From: Nocardioides marinisabuli
GTDB lineage: Bacteria; Actinomycetota; Actinomycetes; Propionibacteriales; Nocardioidaceae
Reading direction: 5' to 3'
NCBI RefSeq assembly: GCF_013466785.1
Contig: NZ_CP059163.1
Span: 1,178,001 to 1,242,000 of the forward strand
Length of the DNA: 64,000 nucleotides
Part shown: positions 41,119-51,294 of the stretch, piece after piece
Layout of the letters: the number at the start of each line of letters is the position of its first letter
How positions within the stretch are numbered: position 1 is the stretch's first letter
Made by a program: the position numbers and the translations under genes
The notes under the pieces: model-generated
Database searches by the model: none
What the model was told of the DNA's origin: nothing
What the model saw: the letters and a program-made list of their open reading frames with translations, nothing else

Positions 41119-43713
41119 TCAGGTGCGCAGCACCAGCCCGTCGTCGCCGACGTCGACCTGCACCGAGCCCCCGTCGACGACCTCGCCGCCGATCAACATC
41201 CGGGCCAGCCGGTCGCCGATCGCGGTCTGGATCAGCCGACGCAGCGGCCGGGCGCCGTACGCCGGGTCGTAGCCGGTCTCGGCGAGCCAGGTCCGCGCCG
41301 CGTCGGTGACGTCGATCGAGATCCGCCGCACCGCCAGCCGCTTCTCCAGCAGCGCCAGCTGCAGGTCGACGATGTGGGTCAGCGCCTCCTGGCTCAGCGA
41401 CTCGAAGGTGACGATCTCGTCGAGCCGGTTGAGGAACTCGGGCTTGAACGAGGCCCGCACCAGCGCCAGCACCTGCTCGCGGCTGGTGGCCGCGTCGAGC
41501 GTGGGGTCGACGAGGTACTGCGAGCCCAGGTTGGAGGTCAGGATCAGCAGCGTGTTGCGGAAGTCGACGGTGCGGCCCTGGCCGTCGGTGAGCCGGCCGT
41601 CGTCGAGCACCTGCAGCAGGATGTCGAAGACCTCCGGGTGCGCCTTCTCGACCTCGTCGAGCAGCACCACCGAGTAGGGCCGGCGGCGCACCGCCTCGGT
41701 CAGCTGGCCGCCCTCGTCGTAGCCGACGTAGCCCGGGGGCGCGCCGACCAGCCGCGAGACCGAGTGCTTCTCGGAGTACTCGCTCATGTCGATGCGCACG
41801 ATCGCGCGCTCGTCGTCGAAGAGGAAGTCGGCCAGCGACTTGGCCAGCTCGGTCTTGCCGGTGCCGGTGGGGCCCAGGAAGAGGAACGAGCCGGTCGGGC
41901 GGTTCGGGTCGGCGATGCCGGCGCGCGAGCGGCGTACGGCGTCGCTGACCGCGGCGACCGCCTCGCGCTGGCCGATGAGCCGCTCGCCGATGACCTGCTC
42001 CATCTCCAGCAACTTGGCGGTCTCGCCCTGCAGCATCCGGCCGGTGGGGATGCCGGTCCAGGCCTCGACGACGTCGGCGATCTGCTCGGGCCCGACCTCC
42101 TCGCCGACCAGCGGCTCGGTGCCCTCGACCTGGCCGCTCTCGGCGGCCGCGGCGGCCTCGATCTGCTGCTCGAGCTCGGGGATGCGGCCGTAGAGGATCT
42201 CGCTGGCGCGCCCCAGGTCGCCCTCGCGCTGCAGCCGCTCGGCCTCGATGCGCAGCCCGTCGAGCTGGCGGCGCAGCTCGCCCTCGCCCTCGAGCGAGGC
42301 CTTCTCGGACTCCCAGCGGGCCTCGAGCCCGCGCAGCTCCTCCTCGGCGTCGGCCAGGTCGGCGCGCAGCGCCTCGAGGCGCTCGACGGAGGCCTCGTCG
42401 CTCTCCTTGGCCAGCGCGAACTCCTCCATCTTGAGCCGGTCGACGTGGCGGCGCAGCTGGTCGATCTCCTCGGGCGAGGACTCGATCTCCATCCGCAGCC
42501 GCGAGGACGCCTCGTCGATGAGGTCGATGGCCTTGTCGGGCAGCTGGCGCCCGCTGATGTAGCGGTCAGACAGGGTGGCCGCGGCCACCAGCGCGGCGTC
42601 GGTGATGCGCACCCCGTGGTGCGCCTCGTACTTCTCCTGGATGCCGCGCAGGATCTGGATGGTGTCCTCGACGCTGGGCTCGCCGACGAAGACCTGCTGG
42701 AAGCGGCGCTCGAGCGCCGGGTCCTTCTCGATCCGCTCGCGGTACTCGTCGAGGGTGGTGGCGCCGATCATGTGCAGCTCGCCGCGCGCCAGCATCGGCT
42801 TGAGCATGTTGCCGGCGTCCATGGAGGAGTCGCCGCCGGCGCCCGCCCCGACGACCGTGTGCAGCTCGTCGATGAAGGTGATCACCTGCCCGCCGGCGTC
42901 CTTGATCTCCTCGAGCACGGCCTTGAGCCGCTCCTCGAACTCGCCGCGGTACTTCGCGCCGGCGACCATGGCGGCCAGGTCGAGGCTGAGCACCCGACGG
43001 CCCTTGAGGGAGTCGGGCACGTCGCCGGCGACCACGCGCTGGGCCAGGCCCTCGACGACGGCGGTCTTGCCGACGCCGGGCTCGCCGATCAGCACCGGGT
43101 TGTTCTTGGTGCGCCGGCTCAGCACCTGCACGACGCGACGGATCTCGGCGTCGCGGCCGATGACCGGGTCGAGCCGGCCCTCCTCGGCGGCCGCGGTGAG
43201 GTCGACGGAGTACTTCTCGAGCGACTCGTACGTCGACTCGGCGTCCTGGCTGGTCACGCGGCGGTTGCCGCGCACCGCGGTGAGCCCCTCGCGCAGGCCG
43301 GCCTCAGTGAGCCCGGCGTCTGCGAGCACCTTCTGGGCGCTGGACTCGGTGCCGGCCATCGCGATCAGCAGGTGCTCGGTGGCGACGTACTCGTCCTTCA
43401 TCGAGGAGGCCAGGTCGAGCGCCCCGGCCAGCACCCGGGTGAGCGCGGCGGAGGCGGAGGGCTGCTGCACGGTCGCGCCGCTGGCGCGCGGCAGCGCCTC
43501 GAGCGCCGCCCCGGCCCCGGTGACCAGCTGCTGCACGTCGACGCCGGCCTTGGTGACCAGGCTGCGTGCGATGCCGTCGTCCTGACCCAGGAGCGCGACG
43601 AGGAGGTGGACGGGCTCGGTGTGGCTGTGCCCGGAGGTGGTGGCGAGCCGCTGCGCGGTCTCGATCGCCTCGCGGCTGCGGGTGGTGAACTTCTCGGCCC
43701 CGAACTGGCTCAC
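41119..43713 (-). CDS. clpB: ATP-dependent chaperone ClpB
   Basis: 864 residues from GTG ([20 protein letters not shown]) with AGGGAG upstream. Clp_N repeats (about 1-150), first AAA+ domain with Walker A GEPGVGKT (about 205) and arginine finger, middle coiled coil (about 400-525), second AAA+ domain with Walker A GPTGTGKT (about 605), and a C-terminal VxVxxDG motif, so a full disaggregase that works with DnaK. The HAIR operator 71 bases ahead places it under HspR. Confidence 0.95.
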   Translation of the reverse strand: MSQFGAEKFTTRSREAIETAQRLATTSGHSHTEPVHLLVALLGQDDGIARSLVTKAGVDVQQLVTGAGAALEALPRASGATVQQPSASAALTRVLAGALDLASSMKDEYVATEHLLIAMAGTESSAQKVLADAGLTEAGLREGLTAVRGNRRVTSQDAESTYESLEKYSVDLTAAAEEGRLDPVIGRDAEIRRVVQVLSRRTKNNPVLIGEPGVGKTAVVEGLAQRVVAGDVPDSLKGRRVLSLDLAAMVAGAKYRGEFEERLKAVLEEIKDAGGQVITFIDELHTVVGAGAGGDSSMDAGNMLKPMLARGELHMIGATTLDEYRERIEKDPALERRFQQVFVGEPSVEDTIQILRGIQEKYEAHHGVRITDAALVAAATLSDRYISGRQLPDKAIDLIDEASSRLRMEIESSPEEIDQLRRHVDRLKMEEFALAKESDEASVERLEALRADLADAEEELRGLEARWESEKASLEGEGELRRQLDGLRIEAERLQREGDLGRASEILYGRIPELEQQIEAAAAAESGQVEGTEPLVGEEVGPEQIADVVEAWTGIPTGRMLQGETAKLLEMEQVIGERLIGQREAVAAVSDAVRRSRAGIADPNRPTGSFLFLGPTGTGKTELAKSLADFLFDDERAIVRIDMSEYSEKHSVSRLVGAPPGYVGYDEGGQLTEAVRRRPYSVVLLDEVEKAHPEVFDILLQVLDDGRLTDGQGRTVDFRNTLLILTSNLGSQYLVDPTLDAATSREQVLALVRASFKPEFLNRLDEIVTFESLSQEALTHIVDLQLALLEKRLAVRRISIDVTDAARTWLAETGYDPAYGARPLRRLIQTAIGDRLARMLIGGEVVDGGSVQVDVGDDGLVLRT

Positions 43714-43783
43714 GGCTGCTCTCCCTGTCTCGTGCGGTGTCTGGCTGAGTCGTATGGGTCGTTCACTGGTCCCAACGCCCGAC

Positions 43784-43808
43784 AAGTTGAGTCTGTTCCA
43801 CTCAACTT
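43784..43808 (-). promoter_or_regulatory. HAIR operator (HspR site) ahead of clpB
   Basis: Perfect 9-base arms AAGTTGAGT and ACTCAACTT separated by 7 bases (CTGTTCC). The known HspR consensus is CTTGAGT-N7-ACTCAAG. A minus-strand TTGACC at 43819-43814 is a reasonable -35 box, which puts the operator over the promoter. Confidence 0.88.
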
Positions 43809-43919
43809 TGTCCGGTCAACAATTTTTCTGTGATTCGGCTCGCACGGCCCTCCGCGCGCCCTACGGTGGTGCGCGGAGCAGGGTCCCGCCTGGGGAGGAG
43901 GGACCCGGGAGGGAAGCCG

Positions 43920-44603
43920 GTGACGGCCTGGGTCGGCGCCACGAGCGCCAGCGCCGCCGCCCACACCGTGCACTACGCACTGGTGGTCGGCGGACTCGTC
44001 GCGCTCGCCGGCCTGCTCGGCGCCCGGCTGCTGCCGGCCGCCCACCGCGCGCCCGACGCCCACGACCTGCGGGTCGCCGCGCTGCGCCACGCCGCGGCCA
44101 CCGGCACCCTGCAGCTCCGCCCGCTCGCGACGACCCCGGCCCCCGTCGCGCAGCCCCGGGCCGGCACCGCGGTCACCCTGCTGCTGCCGCTCGCGCTGGT
44201 CTCCAGCGCCGCCGCCGCGGGCGTGCACGCCGCGATGGGGCCGGCCCACCTGCGCGAGCAGACCCTCTTCGGGCTCTTCTTCGCCGCGGCCGCGCTGGCC
44301 CAGCTGGCCTGGACCGCCGCCGCCCTGCAGCGCCCCGGTCGACCGAGCCGCCGCCTGCTGCTGCTCGGCGCCGCCGGCAACGCGGCCTGCCTGGGCCTGT
44401 GGGCGCTGACCCGCACGGTCGGGCTGCCCCTGGACCTGATGGGGACCCCCGAGGCGGTCGGCGCCTGGGACCTCGCCGCCGTGGCCTGGCAGCTCGTCGT
44501 CGTCGGCGCCTGCGTCGCCCTGCTGCGCGGCGCGCCGCCGGCGCCCGGCGGTGCGCCGGCCGGCTGGCACCCGCCGCGACGGCGTACCTCGGCGTCTCGG
44601 TGA
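43920..44603 (+). CDS. Six-helix membrane protein; C-terminal frame probably shifted
   Basis: 227 residues from GTG with GGGAGG upstream (VTAWVGATSASAAAHTVHYA). Five hydrophobic helices are seen and the protein ends in an unlikely basic tail (PRRRTSASR). In the next frame, one base short in the CACCCG run near 44570 would restore AATAYLGVSVTALALLSLSG, a sixth helix, and a stop at 44642-44644 overlapping the ATG of the next gene. So the real gene may run to 44644. It opens the operon with the two signalling genes that follow. No family recognised; divergent from clpB. Confidence 0.65.
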   Translation: MTAWVGATSASAAAHTVHYALVVGGLVALAGLLGARLLPAAHRAPDAHDLRVAALRHAAATGTLQLRPLATTPAPVAQPRAGTAVTLLLPLALVSSAAAAGVHAAMGPAHLREQTLFGLFFAAAALAQLAWTAAALQRPGRPSRRLLLLGAAGNAACLGLWALTRTVGLPLDLMGTPEAVGAWDLAAVAWQLVVVGACVALLRGAPPAPGGAPAGWHPPRRRTSASR

Positions 44604-44640
44604 CGGCGCTGGCGCTGCTCTCCCTGAGCGGGGCGGGCGG

Positions 44641-45270
44641 ATGAGCGTGGAGCCCTGGGTCGTCGGGCTGGTCTGCAACACCGTCATCGCGATCGCCTAC
44701 CTGCTGATCAGCACCGCCATCGTGGTCCCGCTGGCCCGCAGCAACCAGCTGCGCACCAACCCGCTGGGCGCTGCCACCGCGGCCATCTTCCTGACCTGCG
44801 CGGTCCACCACGGCGCCCACTCGGTGCACATGCTGCTGCCGAGCTTCGGGCTCGACGACGTGCAGGGCCTGGCGATGCGCACCGCGTGGGGCTGGCCGCT
44901 GGCGCTGTGGGACGTCGTGGGCGCAGCCGTGGGCGTCTACTACTGGTCGCAGCGACGCCAGTACTCCTCGTTGATGGAGGGCGCCCAGCTCTTCCAGGAC
45001 CTGCGCCAGCGCGAGCAGCAGGCGCTCGAGCTCAACGACACCGTCCTGCAGGGCCTGGTGGTGGCCAAGATGGCGCTCGACCTCGACGACCCCGCCCGGG
45101 CGCAGGCCGCGCTCTCCTCCTCCATCGACTCGGCGAGCCGCATCATCACCGACCTGCTCGGCAACAGCGCCAGCCAGTCCCTCGAGCTGGTGCGCAGCGC
45201 CGCCGCCGAGATCCTCAAGGAGCCGCCCGACGGCGACCCCACCGCCCCACCAGAGAGGCCTGCCCCGTGA
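44641..45270 (+). CDS. Membrane protein with degenerate histidine-kinase dimerisation helix
   Basis: 209 residues. Three or four transmembrane helices (about 8-30, 40-62, 80-100), then a cytoplasmic helical hairpin (about 108-185). The segment QALELNDTVLQGLVVAKMAL resembles the HisKA_3-type phosphoacceptor box, but the position of the usual His is Asn (LND in place of LHD), and no ATPase domain follows. It therefore looks like a sensor or dimerisation partner that cannot be phosphorylated in the ordinary way. Overlaps the next gene by four bases (GTGA). Confidence 0.7.
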   Translation: MSVEPWVVGLVCNTVIAIAYLLISTAIVVPLARSNQLRTNPLGAATAAIFLTCAVHHGAHSVHMLLPSFGLDDVQGLAMRTAWGWPLALWDVVGAAVGVYYWSQRRQYSSLMEGAQLFQDLRQREQQALELNDTVLQGLVVAKMALDLDDPARAQAALSSSIDSASRIITDLLGNSASQSLELVRSAAAEILKEPPDGDPTAPPERPAP

Positions 45271-46847
45271 GCGCAGCCGCCCGAGCCCGACCGCTGCGGG
45301 TCGTCATCATCGACGACACCGCCGACCTGCGCGAGCTGCTGCGCCTGGCCCTGGGCCGCGGCGGGTACGACGTCGTCGGCGAGGCCGGCGACGGGCGCCG
45401 CGGCATCGAGGTGGTGCGCGAGCAGCGCCCCGACCTGGTGCTGCTGGACCTGTCGATGCCGGTGATGGACGGCCTCGAGGCGCTGCCCTCGATCCGGCGC
45501 AGCGTGCCGCGGGCCAAGGTCGTGGTGCTCTCGGGGTTCGGGGCCACCCAGATGTCGGAGCGGGCGCTGGCCGTGGGCGCCGACGGCTACGTGCAGAAGG
45601 GCGCCTCGCTCGACTCGATCCTCGACTACGTCGGGGAGATGACCTCCGGGGCGCCGTCGCCCAGGGCCCCGCACTCGCTGTCGGTGGTGCCGCCCCTGGA
45701 GGAGTCCGAGAGCCGCATCCACCCGGCCCGCGAGGACGACGGGTCCCCAGGTGAGGAGGCCGCGGGGGCCGCCGGCGCCGCCGGGGCGCCGGAGCCGGTC
45801 GAGCAGGCGCCGCGCAACCCCGCCTCGGCCTCGCAGATCTCCTGGTGGCAGGCGCTGAGCATGGCCCCGATGGGCATCCTCGAGCTCGCCGACGAGCCGC
45901 TGTTCCGCATCGTCTTCGCCAACACCACCGCCCAGCGGCTGCTCGGCTCCTCGGCCAGCCCCGGCACCCCGCTGGGCTTCACGTCGGGGCCGCTGGCCAC
46001 GCTCGTGGCCTACCACCGCCTCGACGCCGACGCCTCCTTCGAGGTCGAGCTCGACGGCGCCACGGTGCGCGCGACGATGCGGCGTACCGGCTGGTCGGTG
46101 CTGGTCTTCCTCGACTCCGCCAGTGACGACGTGGGCCTGCTGCGCCGCGCCATCGCCACCACCGCCCACGAGATCCGCGGCCCCGTCGCGGTCATCTGCG
46201 GCATCGCCGAGACCAGCGAGTGGGGCGAGGACGACCTCGGGCCCGAGGTGCGCGCCCGGCTGATGGGCTCGGTGGCCCGCCAGGCGCGGATGCTCGACTC
46301 GATCACCGCCGACCTGCTGACCGCGGCGCAGATCCAGCGCGGCACCCTGCGCTTCGACCTGCGCCCGGTGCGCCCGCGCCAGGTCGTGGAGTCGCTGGTC
46401 CACGACCGCTACCGCGGCGACCCCGACCCGGTGGTCGAGGTCCGCGTCGACGACGACCGCGAGGTGCGCGTCGACCCGCTGCGCCTGGAGCAGATGGTCG
46501 GCAACCTGCTCGGCAACGCCCTGAAGTACGGGCGGGCCCCGTTCCTGGTGCACGTGCGCGGCGAGGACGACCGGGTCTGCATCGACGTCGTCGACCACGG
46601 CCCCGGGGTGCCGGAGGGCTTCCGCGACGACCTGTTCCGGGAGTTCACCCGGGCCAGCGGCACGGTGGCGACCGGCACCGGGCTGGGGCTGTACGTCGTC
46701 CGCACCCTGGCCGAGGCGCAGGACGCCACGGTGGGCTACGCGCCGGGCCGCTACGGCGGCTCGGTCTTCACGATCTCGCTGGCGGCGGTGGAGGCCCCGT
46801 CGCTCCCCGAGCCGCCTGTGGAGGGAGTGGGCGACTCCTCGGAGTAG
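45267..46847 (+). CDS. Hybrid signal protein: receiver, PAS-like, histidine kinase
   Basis: 526 residues, soluble. N-terminal receiver domain (about 10-125): acidic pocket VIIDDT, phospho-Asp in LLLDLSMPVMDG (about 62), Lys in YVQKGAS. A disordered acidic linker (about 130-190) leads to a PAS-like sensor (about 195-290) and a kinase core: H-box TTAHEIRGPVAV (about 305), N-box NLLGNALKYG (about 420), DHGPGVPEG and GTGLGLYVV. Receiver-first hybrids without membrane helices commonly control developmental or stress responses; the partner here may be the membrane protein encoded just upstream. Confidence 0.85.
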   Translation: MSAAARARPLRVVIIDDTADLRELLRLALGRGGYDVVGEAGDGRRGIEVVREQRPDLVLLDLSMPVMDGLEALPSIRRSVPRAKVVVLSGFGATQMSERALAVGADGYVQKGASLDSILDYVGEMTSGAPSPRAPHSLSVVPPLEESESRIHPAREDDGSPGEEAAGAAGAAGAPEPVEQAPRNPASASQISWWQALSMAPMGILELADEPLFRIVFANTTAQRLLGSSASPGTPLGFTSGPLATLVAYHRLDADASFEVELDGATVRATMRRTGWSVLVFLDSASDDVGLLRRAIATTAHEIRGPVAVICGIAETSEWGEDDLGPEVRARLMGSVARQARMLDSITADLLTAAQIQRGTLRFDLRPVRPRQVVESLVHDRYRGDPDPVVEVRVDDDREVRVDPLRLEQMVGNLLGNALKYGRAPFLVHVRGEDDRVCIDVVDHGPGVPEGFRDDLFREFTRASGTVATGTGLGLYVVRTLAEAQDATVGYAPGRYGGSVFTISLAAVEAPSLPEPPVEGVGDSSE

Positions 46848-46868
46848 GCGTCGACGCCGCCAGCGACA

Positions 46869-46903
46869 CCGGCTCCCGACCCGGTCACCGGGTCGGGGGC
46901 CGG
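46869..46903. terminator. Hairpin terminator between the kinase and Abi-alpha genes
   Basis: Arms 46869-46884 and 46888-46903 pair with one G-T mismatch and a TCA loop. It starts 22 bases after the kinase stop and lies in a convergent gap, so it can serve both strands. Confidence 0.7.
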
Positions 46904-46944
46904 ACCCTGCTCCGGACCCCGCCCCACGTCCGGGCCGGGGGGTG

Positions 46945-47984
46945 TCAGTCGGCGGTGCCGCCGTGCTTGGAGGGCTCGCCGCTCTCGGCCTCGGGCGGCG
47001 CCTGGTGCTCGGGGAAGGAGCGCTCGGCGGTGACCTCGTCGACCAGGCAGGTGCGGCAGAAGTCCTCGCCGAAGGGCGTGAGGTGGATGCTGCGTCGCAC
47101 CACCTTGGCGAACTTCACCGTGTGGCAGGCCTCCAGCACGTCGGGCTGGGCCTCGAGCACCTGGTAGTCCATCGGGTCGCGCAGCGGCTCGCGGGAGAAC
47201 CACACCAGGCCGAGACGGAAGAGGTTGTTGAGGTAGGCCGGCACCTGGTCGACGTAGCGGCAGCCCGCGCGGGCCCCGATCATCGTCAGGCCGGGCGCGA
47301 TGAGCTGGCTGCTGACCATCCCGATCGGGCCCCCGGTGCGCACGTCGACGCTGGGCTGCGGGCCGTGCTCGAGCAGCAGCAGCAGGACGCGGGCCTCGTC
47401 GGGCGCCAGCTCGCCGAGCATCCGCTCGTACGCCGGGTGCCCGTCGCGCTCGCTCCACACGTCGCGCGAGCGCTCCAGCAGCTCGGCGCCGCGCTCGCGC
47501 AGCGAGGGCCGGCGCGGGTCGGTTCGCGGCGGGGGTCCTCGTCGTGGCGGCGGGCCCGGCGCTCGGGCGGCTCCGAGAAGGAGCCGAGGGTCTCGCCGGC
47601 GCGCACCAGCGCGGAGGAGACGGGGATGCCGGCCGAGACCGAGCGCGCCAGGTCGCTGACGACCTGCACCGCCTCGGTGGCCTCGTGGGCCAGGGCGGCC
47701 GCCTCGTCCCGGTCGGTGACGGCGCGGGCCAGCCGCGCGGTGTTGCGCAGCGACTGGCGCACGCCCCAGCCGGTGGTGTGCCAGGCCGCCGAGGCGGCCA
47801 CGCGGGCCAGGCCCGGCAGCGCCTCCACCGCGGGAGCGAGCCGGTCGTGGGCGCTCGGGTGGGCACGCGGGTCGACACCGTCGGCCGGCAGGTCGTCCAG
47901 CAGGGGCTCAGGGGCCTCGGACTCGGCAGGCTGGGGCAGGGGCGCGCCGGCGGGCGGCGCCACCTCGTCGTGCAGATCGGTCAT
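46945..47984 (-). pseudogene. Abi-alpha (DUF4393)-like protein, frame broken near residue 155
   Basis: Start ATG at 47984 with AGGAGGG upstream (MTDLHDEVAPPAGAPL). The N-terminal frame reads to RRHDEDPRREP at about 47522 and then turns to nonsense; the C-terminal frame starts with DPRRPSLRERGAELLERSRD and runs to 46945, giving a combined protein of about 346 residues. One missing base in the GAACCGACC stretch explains it. The C-terminal part (about 180-340, DARVLLLLLEHGPQPSVDV, VPAYLNNLFRLGLVWF, and LTPFGEDFCRTCL) resembles Abi-alpha/DUF4393 proteins. The Abi name comes from phage-abortive infection homologues, but most members are uncharacterised. Either a real pseudogene or sequence error. 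Confidence 0.7.
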
Positions 47985-48003
47985 GACCAGCCCTCCTGTC
48001 GGC

Positions 48004-49302
48004 TCACGCGACACCGAAGATCCACAGGTGCAGGAACCCGCCGCCGAGACCCATGATGGCCCCGTGGGCGTAGAGCATCCACTCGTCCTCCCGGATCGCC
48101 GAGCGCATCATCTCGACGAAGTCGCGCGGCGGCAGCTCCTTGGTGCGGCGCGCGATCAGCACCTGGATCTTGTCGGACTGCTGCCGGCTGAACTCGGGGT
48201 CACGGAACGGGGTCAGGGTGCGCCCGACCGCCTCCTGGGCGACCTGGTCGCGGATGGTGTCGAAGCGGCGCGTGCCGACCGCCACCCGCACGGCGCCGCG
48301 GGCCGGGCCCGCGGCCCGCTCGATGGCCGGGCGCAGCGAGTGGGCGAGCATCTGGCGGGTCCGGTCGCCGCTGGGGCCGTCGAGCAGGAAGTCGCCGATC
48401 CGCTCGAGGGTGATGACGTCCTCGGCGATGATCCGGGCGTACACCTCGGCCGCCTCGGCCTGGCGGCGCAGGAAGAGCCCGTGCACCTTCACGCCCAGGA
48501 TGCGGCGCGGCTCGGGCGGCTCGAAGATCAGCCACATGCCCAGGGCGTTGGTGATCCAGCCGACCACCACGCCCATCAGCGGCAGCAGCCACCACTGGCC
48601 GAAGATGCTGTCGACGACGGCCACGGGCACGCCGAGGGCGAAGCCGAAGACGAACCCGAAGGCCACCATCAGGTTGAGCTCACGCTGCCCGAAGTCGCGG
48701 AAGATCCGCACCACCAGCGACGGGTTGTCGCGGAAGTGGTCGATCACCATGATCTTGGGGTCGAGCAGCTGGTCGATGTGCACGCCGATCTCGGTGGTGA
48801 TGCCGCTGACCACGCTCGGCAGCTGCGACTGCACCCGGTCGATGATCGCCTGCCGGATCGGTCGCGGCAGGTCGCGCCAGAGCCGCGGGTGCTCGCGACG
48901 CATCACCTCCTCGACGAGGCCCGGCACCTCGGGGCGGAAGGACTCGACGATGTGCTCGGCGATCCGCTCGGGCTCGAGCTGCTGGTAGAACTCCGCGGGC
49001 GTGCCGAGCTTCGAGATCGCCTTGTCGACGGCGATGGAGCCCATCTTCGCGGCCCGGGCCGGCACGATGCCCTGCCAGCCGATGCCGCCCTGGAGGACGC
49101 CGGGCACCTCCTGGACCTTGCGCGGCAGGATCGTGGCGAGCTCGCGCATCCCGGGGATCCGCACGCCCTTGAAGTGCAGCGGGCTGAAGAGCATGAAGAG
49201 CCCCGACCAGTTGATCAGCCAGCCGACGACGCCGGTGAAGACGGGGATCGTCAGGAAGTGGACCCAGTGGATCCCCGCGACCCACTCGTAGAACCAGTCC
49301 AC
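48004..49302 (-). CDS. DUF445 family membrane protein
   Basis: 432 residues from GTG (VDWFYEWVAGIHWVHFLTIP). N-terminal helix with GWLINWSGLFMLFSPLHFKG (about 25-45), a long helical region (about 60-210) and helices at about 225-285 including GWITNALGMWLIF. The repeated W-(L/I)-(I/T)-N-(W/A) element is the DUF445 (YheB) signature. Function unknown. Divergent from the amylosucrase gene; ends 19 bases before the Abi-alpha gene, so the two may form a unit. Confidence 0.83.
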   Translation of the reverse strand: MDWFYEWVAGIHWVHFLTIPVFTGVVGWLINWSGLFMLFSPLHFKGVRIPGMRELATILPRKVQEVPGVLQGGIGWQGIVPARAAKMGSIAVDKAISKLGTPAEFYQQLEPERIAEHIVESFRPEVPGLVEEVMRREHPRLWRDLPRPIRQAIIDRVQSQLPSVVSGITTEIGVHIDQLLDPKIMVIDHFRDNPSLVVRIFRDFGQRELNLMVAFGFVFGFALGVPVAVVDSIFGQWWLLPLMGVVVGWITNALGMWLIFEPPEPRRILGVKVHGLFLRRQAEAAEVYARIIAEDVITLERIGDFLLDGPSGDRTRQMLAHSLRPAIERAAGPARGAVRVAVGTRRFDTIRDQVAQEAVGRTLTPFRDPEFSRQQSDKIQVLIARRTKELPPRDFVEMMRSAIREDEWMLYAHGAIMGLGGGFLHLWIFGVA

Positions 49303-49422
49303 CGACGTCTCGCCCTTCGTCCGACCCTCCCCAGAGCCTGCCCCGAGCGCGCGGCACCCGGGCTGACCTGGCGAGACTAGCGTCGAGGTCGGGCCCGCGA
49401 CAGGGCTCGATAGCGTTGTGGG

Positions 49423-51294
49423 GTGACTCACGCCACCACCGCCGCACTCGCCGGCCTGCCCGCGCACCGCCGCCGCACCTTCGCCGCCCGCGTGGAGCGC
49501 TGGCGCCCCGACCTGGTCACGGCCCTCGAGGAGGTCTTCGCGGACCCCGAGGCGGTCGCCGAGCGGCTGCTGCAGGTGGCGGCGCGCCGCTTCGCCGAGC
49601 GTGAGGACGACCTGCACGACCTCGACGAGCGGCGCACCCTGGCCCCCGACTGGTTCCAGCGGCCCGGCGTCCTGGGCTACGCGGCGTACGTCGACCGCTA
49701 CGCCGGCACCCTGACCGGCGTCGGGGAGCGCCTCGACCACCTGCGCGACCTCGGCGTCACCTACCTGCACCTGATGCCGCTCCTGCGGCCGCGCCCGGCG
49801 CCCAACGACGGCGGCTACGCGGTGATGGACTACCGCAGCGTGCGCCCCGACCTGGGCACCATGGACGACCTGCGCGCCCTGACCGCCCGGCTGCGCGAGG
49901 CCGGGATGAGCCTGTGCCTCGACCTGGTGCTCAACCACGTGGCCCGCGAGCACGAGTGGGCCGCGCGCGCCCGCGCCGGCGAGGCGGCGTACCGCAACTT
50001 CTTCCACATCCACCCCGACCGCACCGAGCCCGACAGCTGGGAGGAGACGCTGCCCGAGGTCTTCCCCGACTTCGCGCCCGGCAACTTCACCTGGGACGAC
50101 GAGCTGCAGGGCTGGGTGTGGACGACCTTCAACGCCTGGCAGTGGGACCTGGACTGGTCCAACCCGGCGGTGCTCGAGGAGTTCGCCGACATCATCTGCG
50201 ACCTGGCCAACGCCGGGTGCGAGGTCTTCCGGCTCGACGCGATCGCCTTCACCTGGAAGCGGCTGGGCACGAGCTGCCAGAACCAGCCCGAGGTGCACGC
50301 GCTGACCCAGGCGCTGCGGATGGTCGCCCGGATCGCCTGCCCCGCGGTGGCCTTCAAGGCCGAGGCGATCGTGGGCCCGCGCGACCTGGTCGCCTACCTC
50401 GGTGAGGGCCGCCACCACGGCAAGGTCAGCGACCTGGCCTACCACAACGCCCTGATGGTGCACCTGTGGTCGATGCTGGCCACCGGCGAGACCTGGATGT
50501 CGTCCCACGCGCTCGCCTCGCTGCCGACGCCGCCCTCGACGACGGCCTGGATCACCTACGCCCGCTGCCACGACGACATCGGCTGGGCGGTCTCCGACGA
50601 GGACGCCGCCGCGGCCGGGCTCGACGGCTTCGCGCACCGCCGGTTCCTCTCCGACTTCTACGACGGCTCCTTCCCCGGCTCGTGGGCGCGCGGGCTGGTC
50701 TTCCAGTCCAACCCCGCCACCGGCGACAAGCGGATCTCCGGCTCGCTGGCCTCCCTGGCGGGCCTCGAGGCCGGCGACCCGCACGCCCTCGACCGGGTGC
50801 TGCTGGCGCACGCGGTGGTGCTCGGCTTCGGCGGGGTGCCGGTGATCTGGATGGGCGACGAGGTGGGGCTCCTCAACGACCCCGAGTGGGACGCCGAGCC
50901 CGAGCACGCCGAGGACAACCGCTGGGTGCACCGGCCGCGGATGCCGTGGGCGGCCGACGGCAGCGTCCCCGACCCGCACGGGCTGCTGCCGCGCCTGCAG
51001 CACCTGGTCGGCGTACGACGCTCGCTGCCGCACCTGCACGCCGCCACGCCCGCCGAGGTGCTCGACCCGCCCGACACCGGCGTCTTCCACGTGCTGCGCC
51101 GCCACCCCGAGGGCCCGTTCCTGGCGCTGCACAACATGACCGCCACCGAGCGGCGGGTGCCGTGGTGGCTGCTCGAGCAGGCCGGCCTGGGCCGCGACGG
51201 CGCCCCGGTGCACGACCACCTCGCCGGCGGCCCGGTGCGCGCCGCCGACGGCGAGGTCCTGCTCGCTCCCTACCAGGTCGCCTGGCTCACCTGA
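49423..51294 (+). CDS. Amylosucrase-like GH13 glucosyltransferase/hydrolase
   Basis: 623 residues from GTG, no signal peptide. N-terminal helical domain (about 1-90), (beta/alpha)8 barrel with [13 protein letters not shown] (region I), nucleophile Asp in FRLDAIAF, acid Glu in FKAEAIV, and the third Asp in ARCHDDIGW (about 385). [13 protein letters not shown] and [13 protein letters not shown] belong to the GH13_4 amylosucrase branch, which builds glucan from sucrose; sucrose hydrolase or isomerase activity cannot be excluded. A single gene without a sucrose porter or phosphorylase nearby. Its stop opens repeat locus C. Confidence 0.88.
   Translation: MTHATTAALAGLPAHRRRTFAARVERWRPDLVTALEEVFADPEAVAERLLQVAARRFAEREDDLHDLDERRTLAPDWFQRPGVLGYAAYVDRYAGTLTGVGERLDHLRDLGVTYLHLMPLLRPRPAPNDGGYAVMDYRSVRPDLGTMDDLRALTARLREAGMSLCLDLVLNHVAREHEWAARARAGEAAYRNFFHIHPDRTEPDSWEETLPEVFPDFAPGNFTWDDELQGWVWTTFNAWQWDLDWSNPAVLEEFADIICDLANAGCEVFRLDAIAFTWKRLGTSCQNQPEVHALTQALRMVARIACPAVAFKAEAIVGPRDLVAYLGEGRHHGKVSDLAYHNALMVHLWSMLATGETWMSSHALASLPTPPSTTAWITYARCHDDIGWAVSDEDAAAAGLDGFAHRRFLSDFYDGSFPGSWARGLVFQSNPATGDKRISGSLASLAGLEAGDPHALDRVLLAHAVVLGFGGVPVIWMGDEVGLLNDPEWDAEPEHAEDNRWVHRPRMPWAADGSVPDPHGLLPRLQHLVGVRRSLPHLHAATPAEVLDPPDTGVFHVLRRHPEGPFLALHNMTATERRVPWWLLEQAGLGRDGAPVHDHLAGGPVRAADGEVLLAPYQVAWLT

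Noticed and set aside
46945..47984. Phage-defence system based on the Abi-alpha name
   Set aside because: No toxin, restriction, CBASS or other defence gene is near; neighbours are DUF445 and a signalling operon, and the frame is broken.
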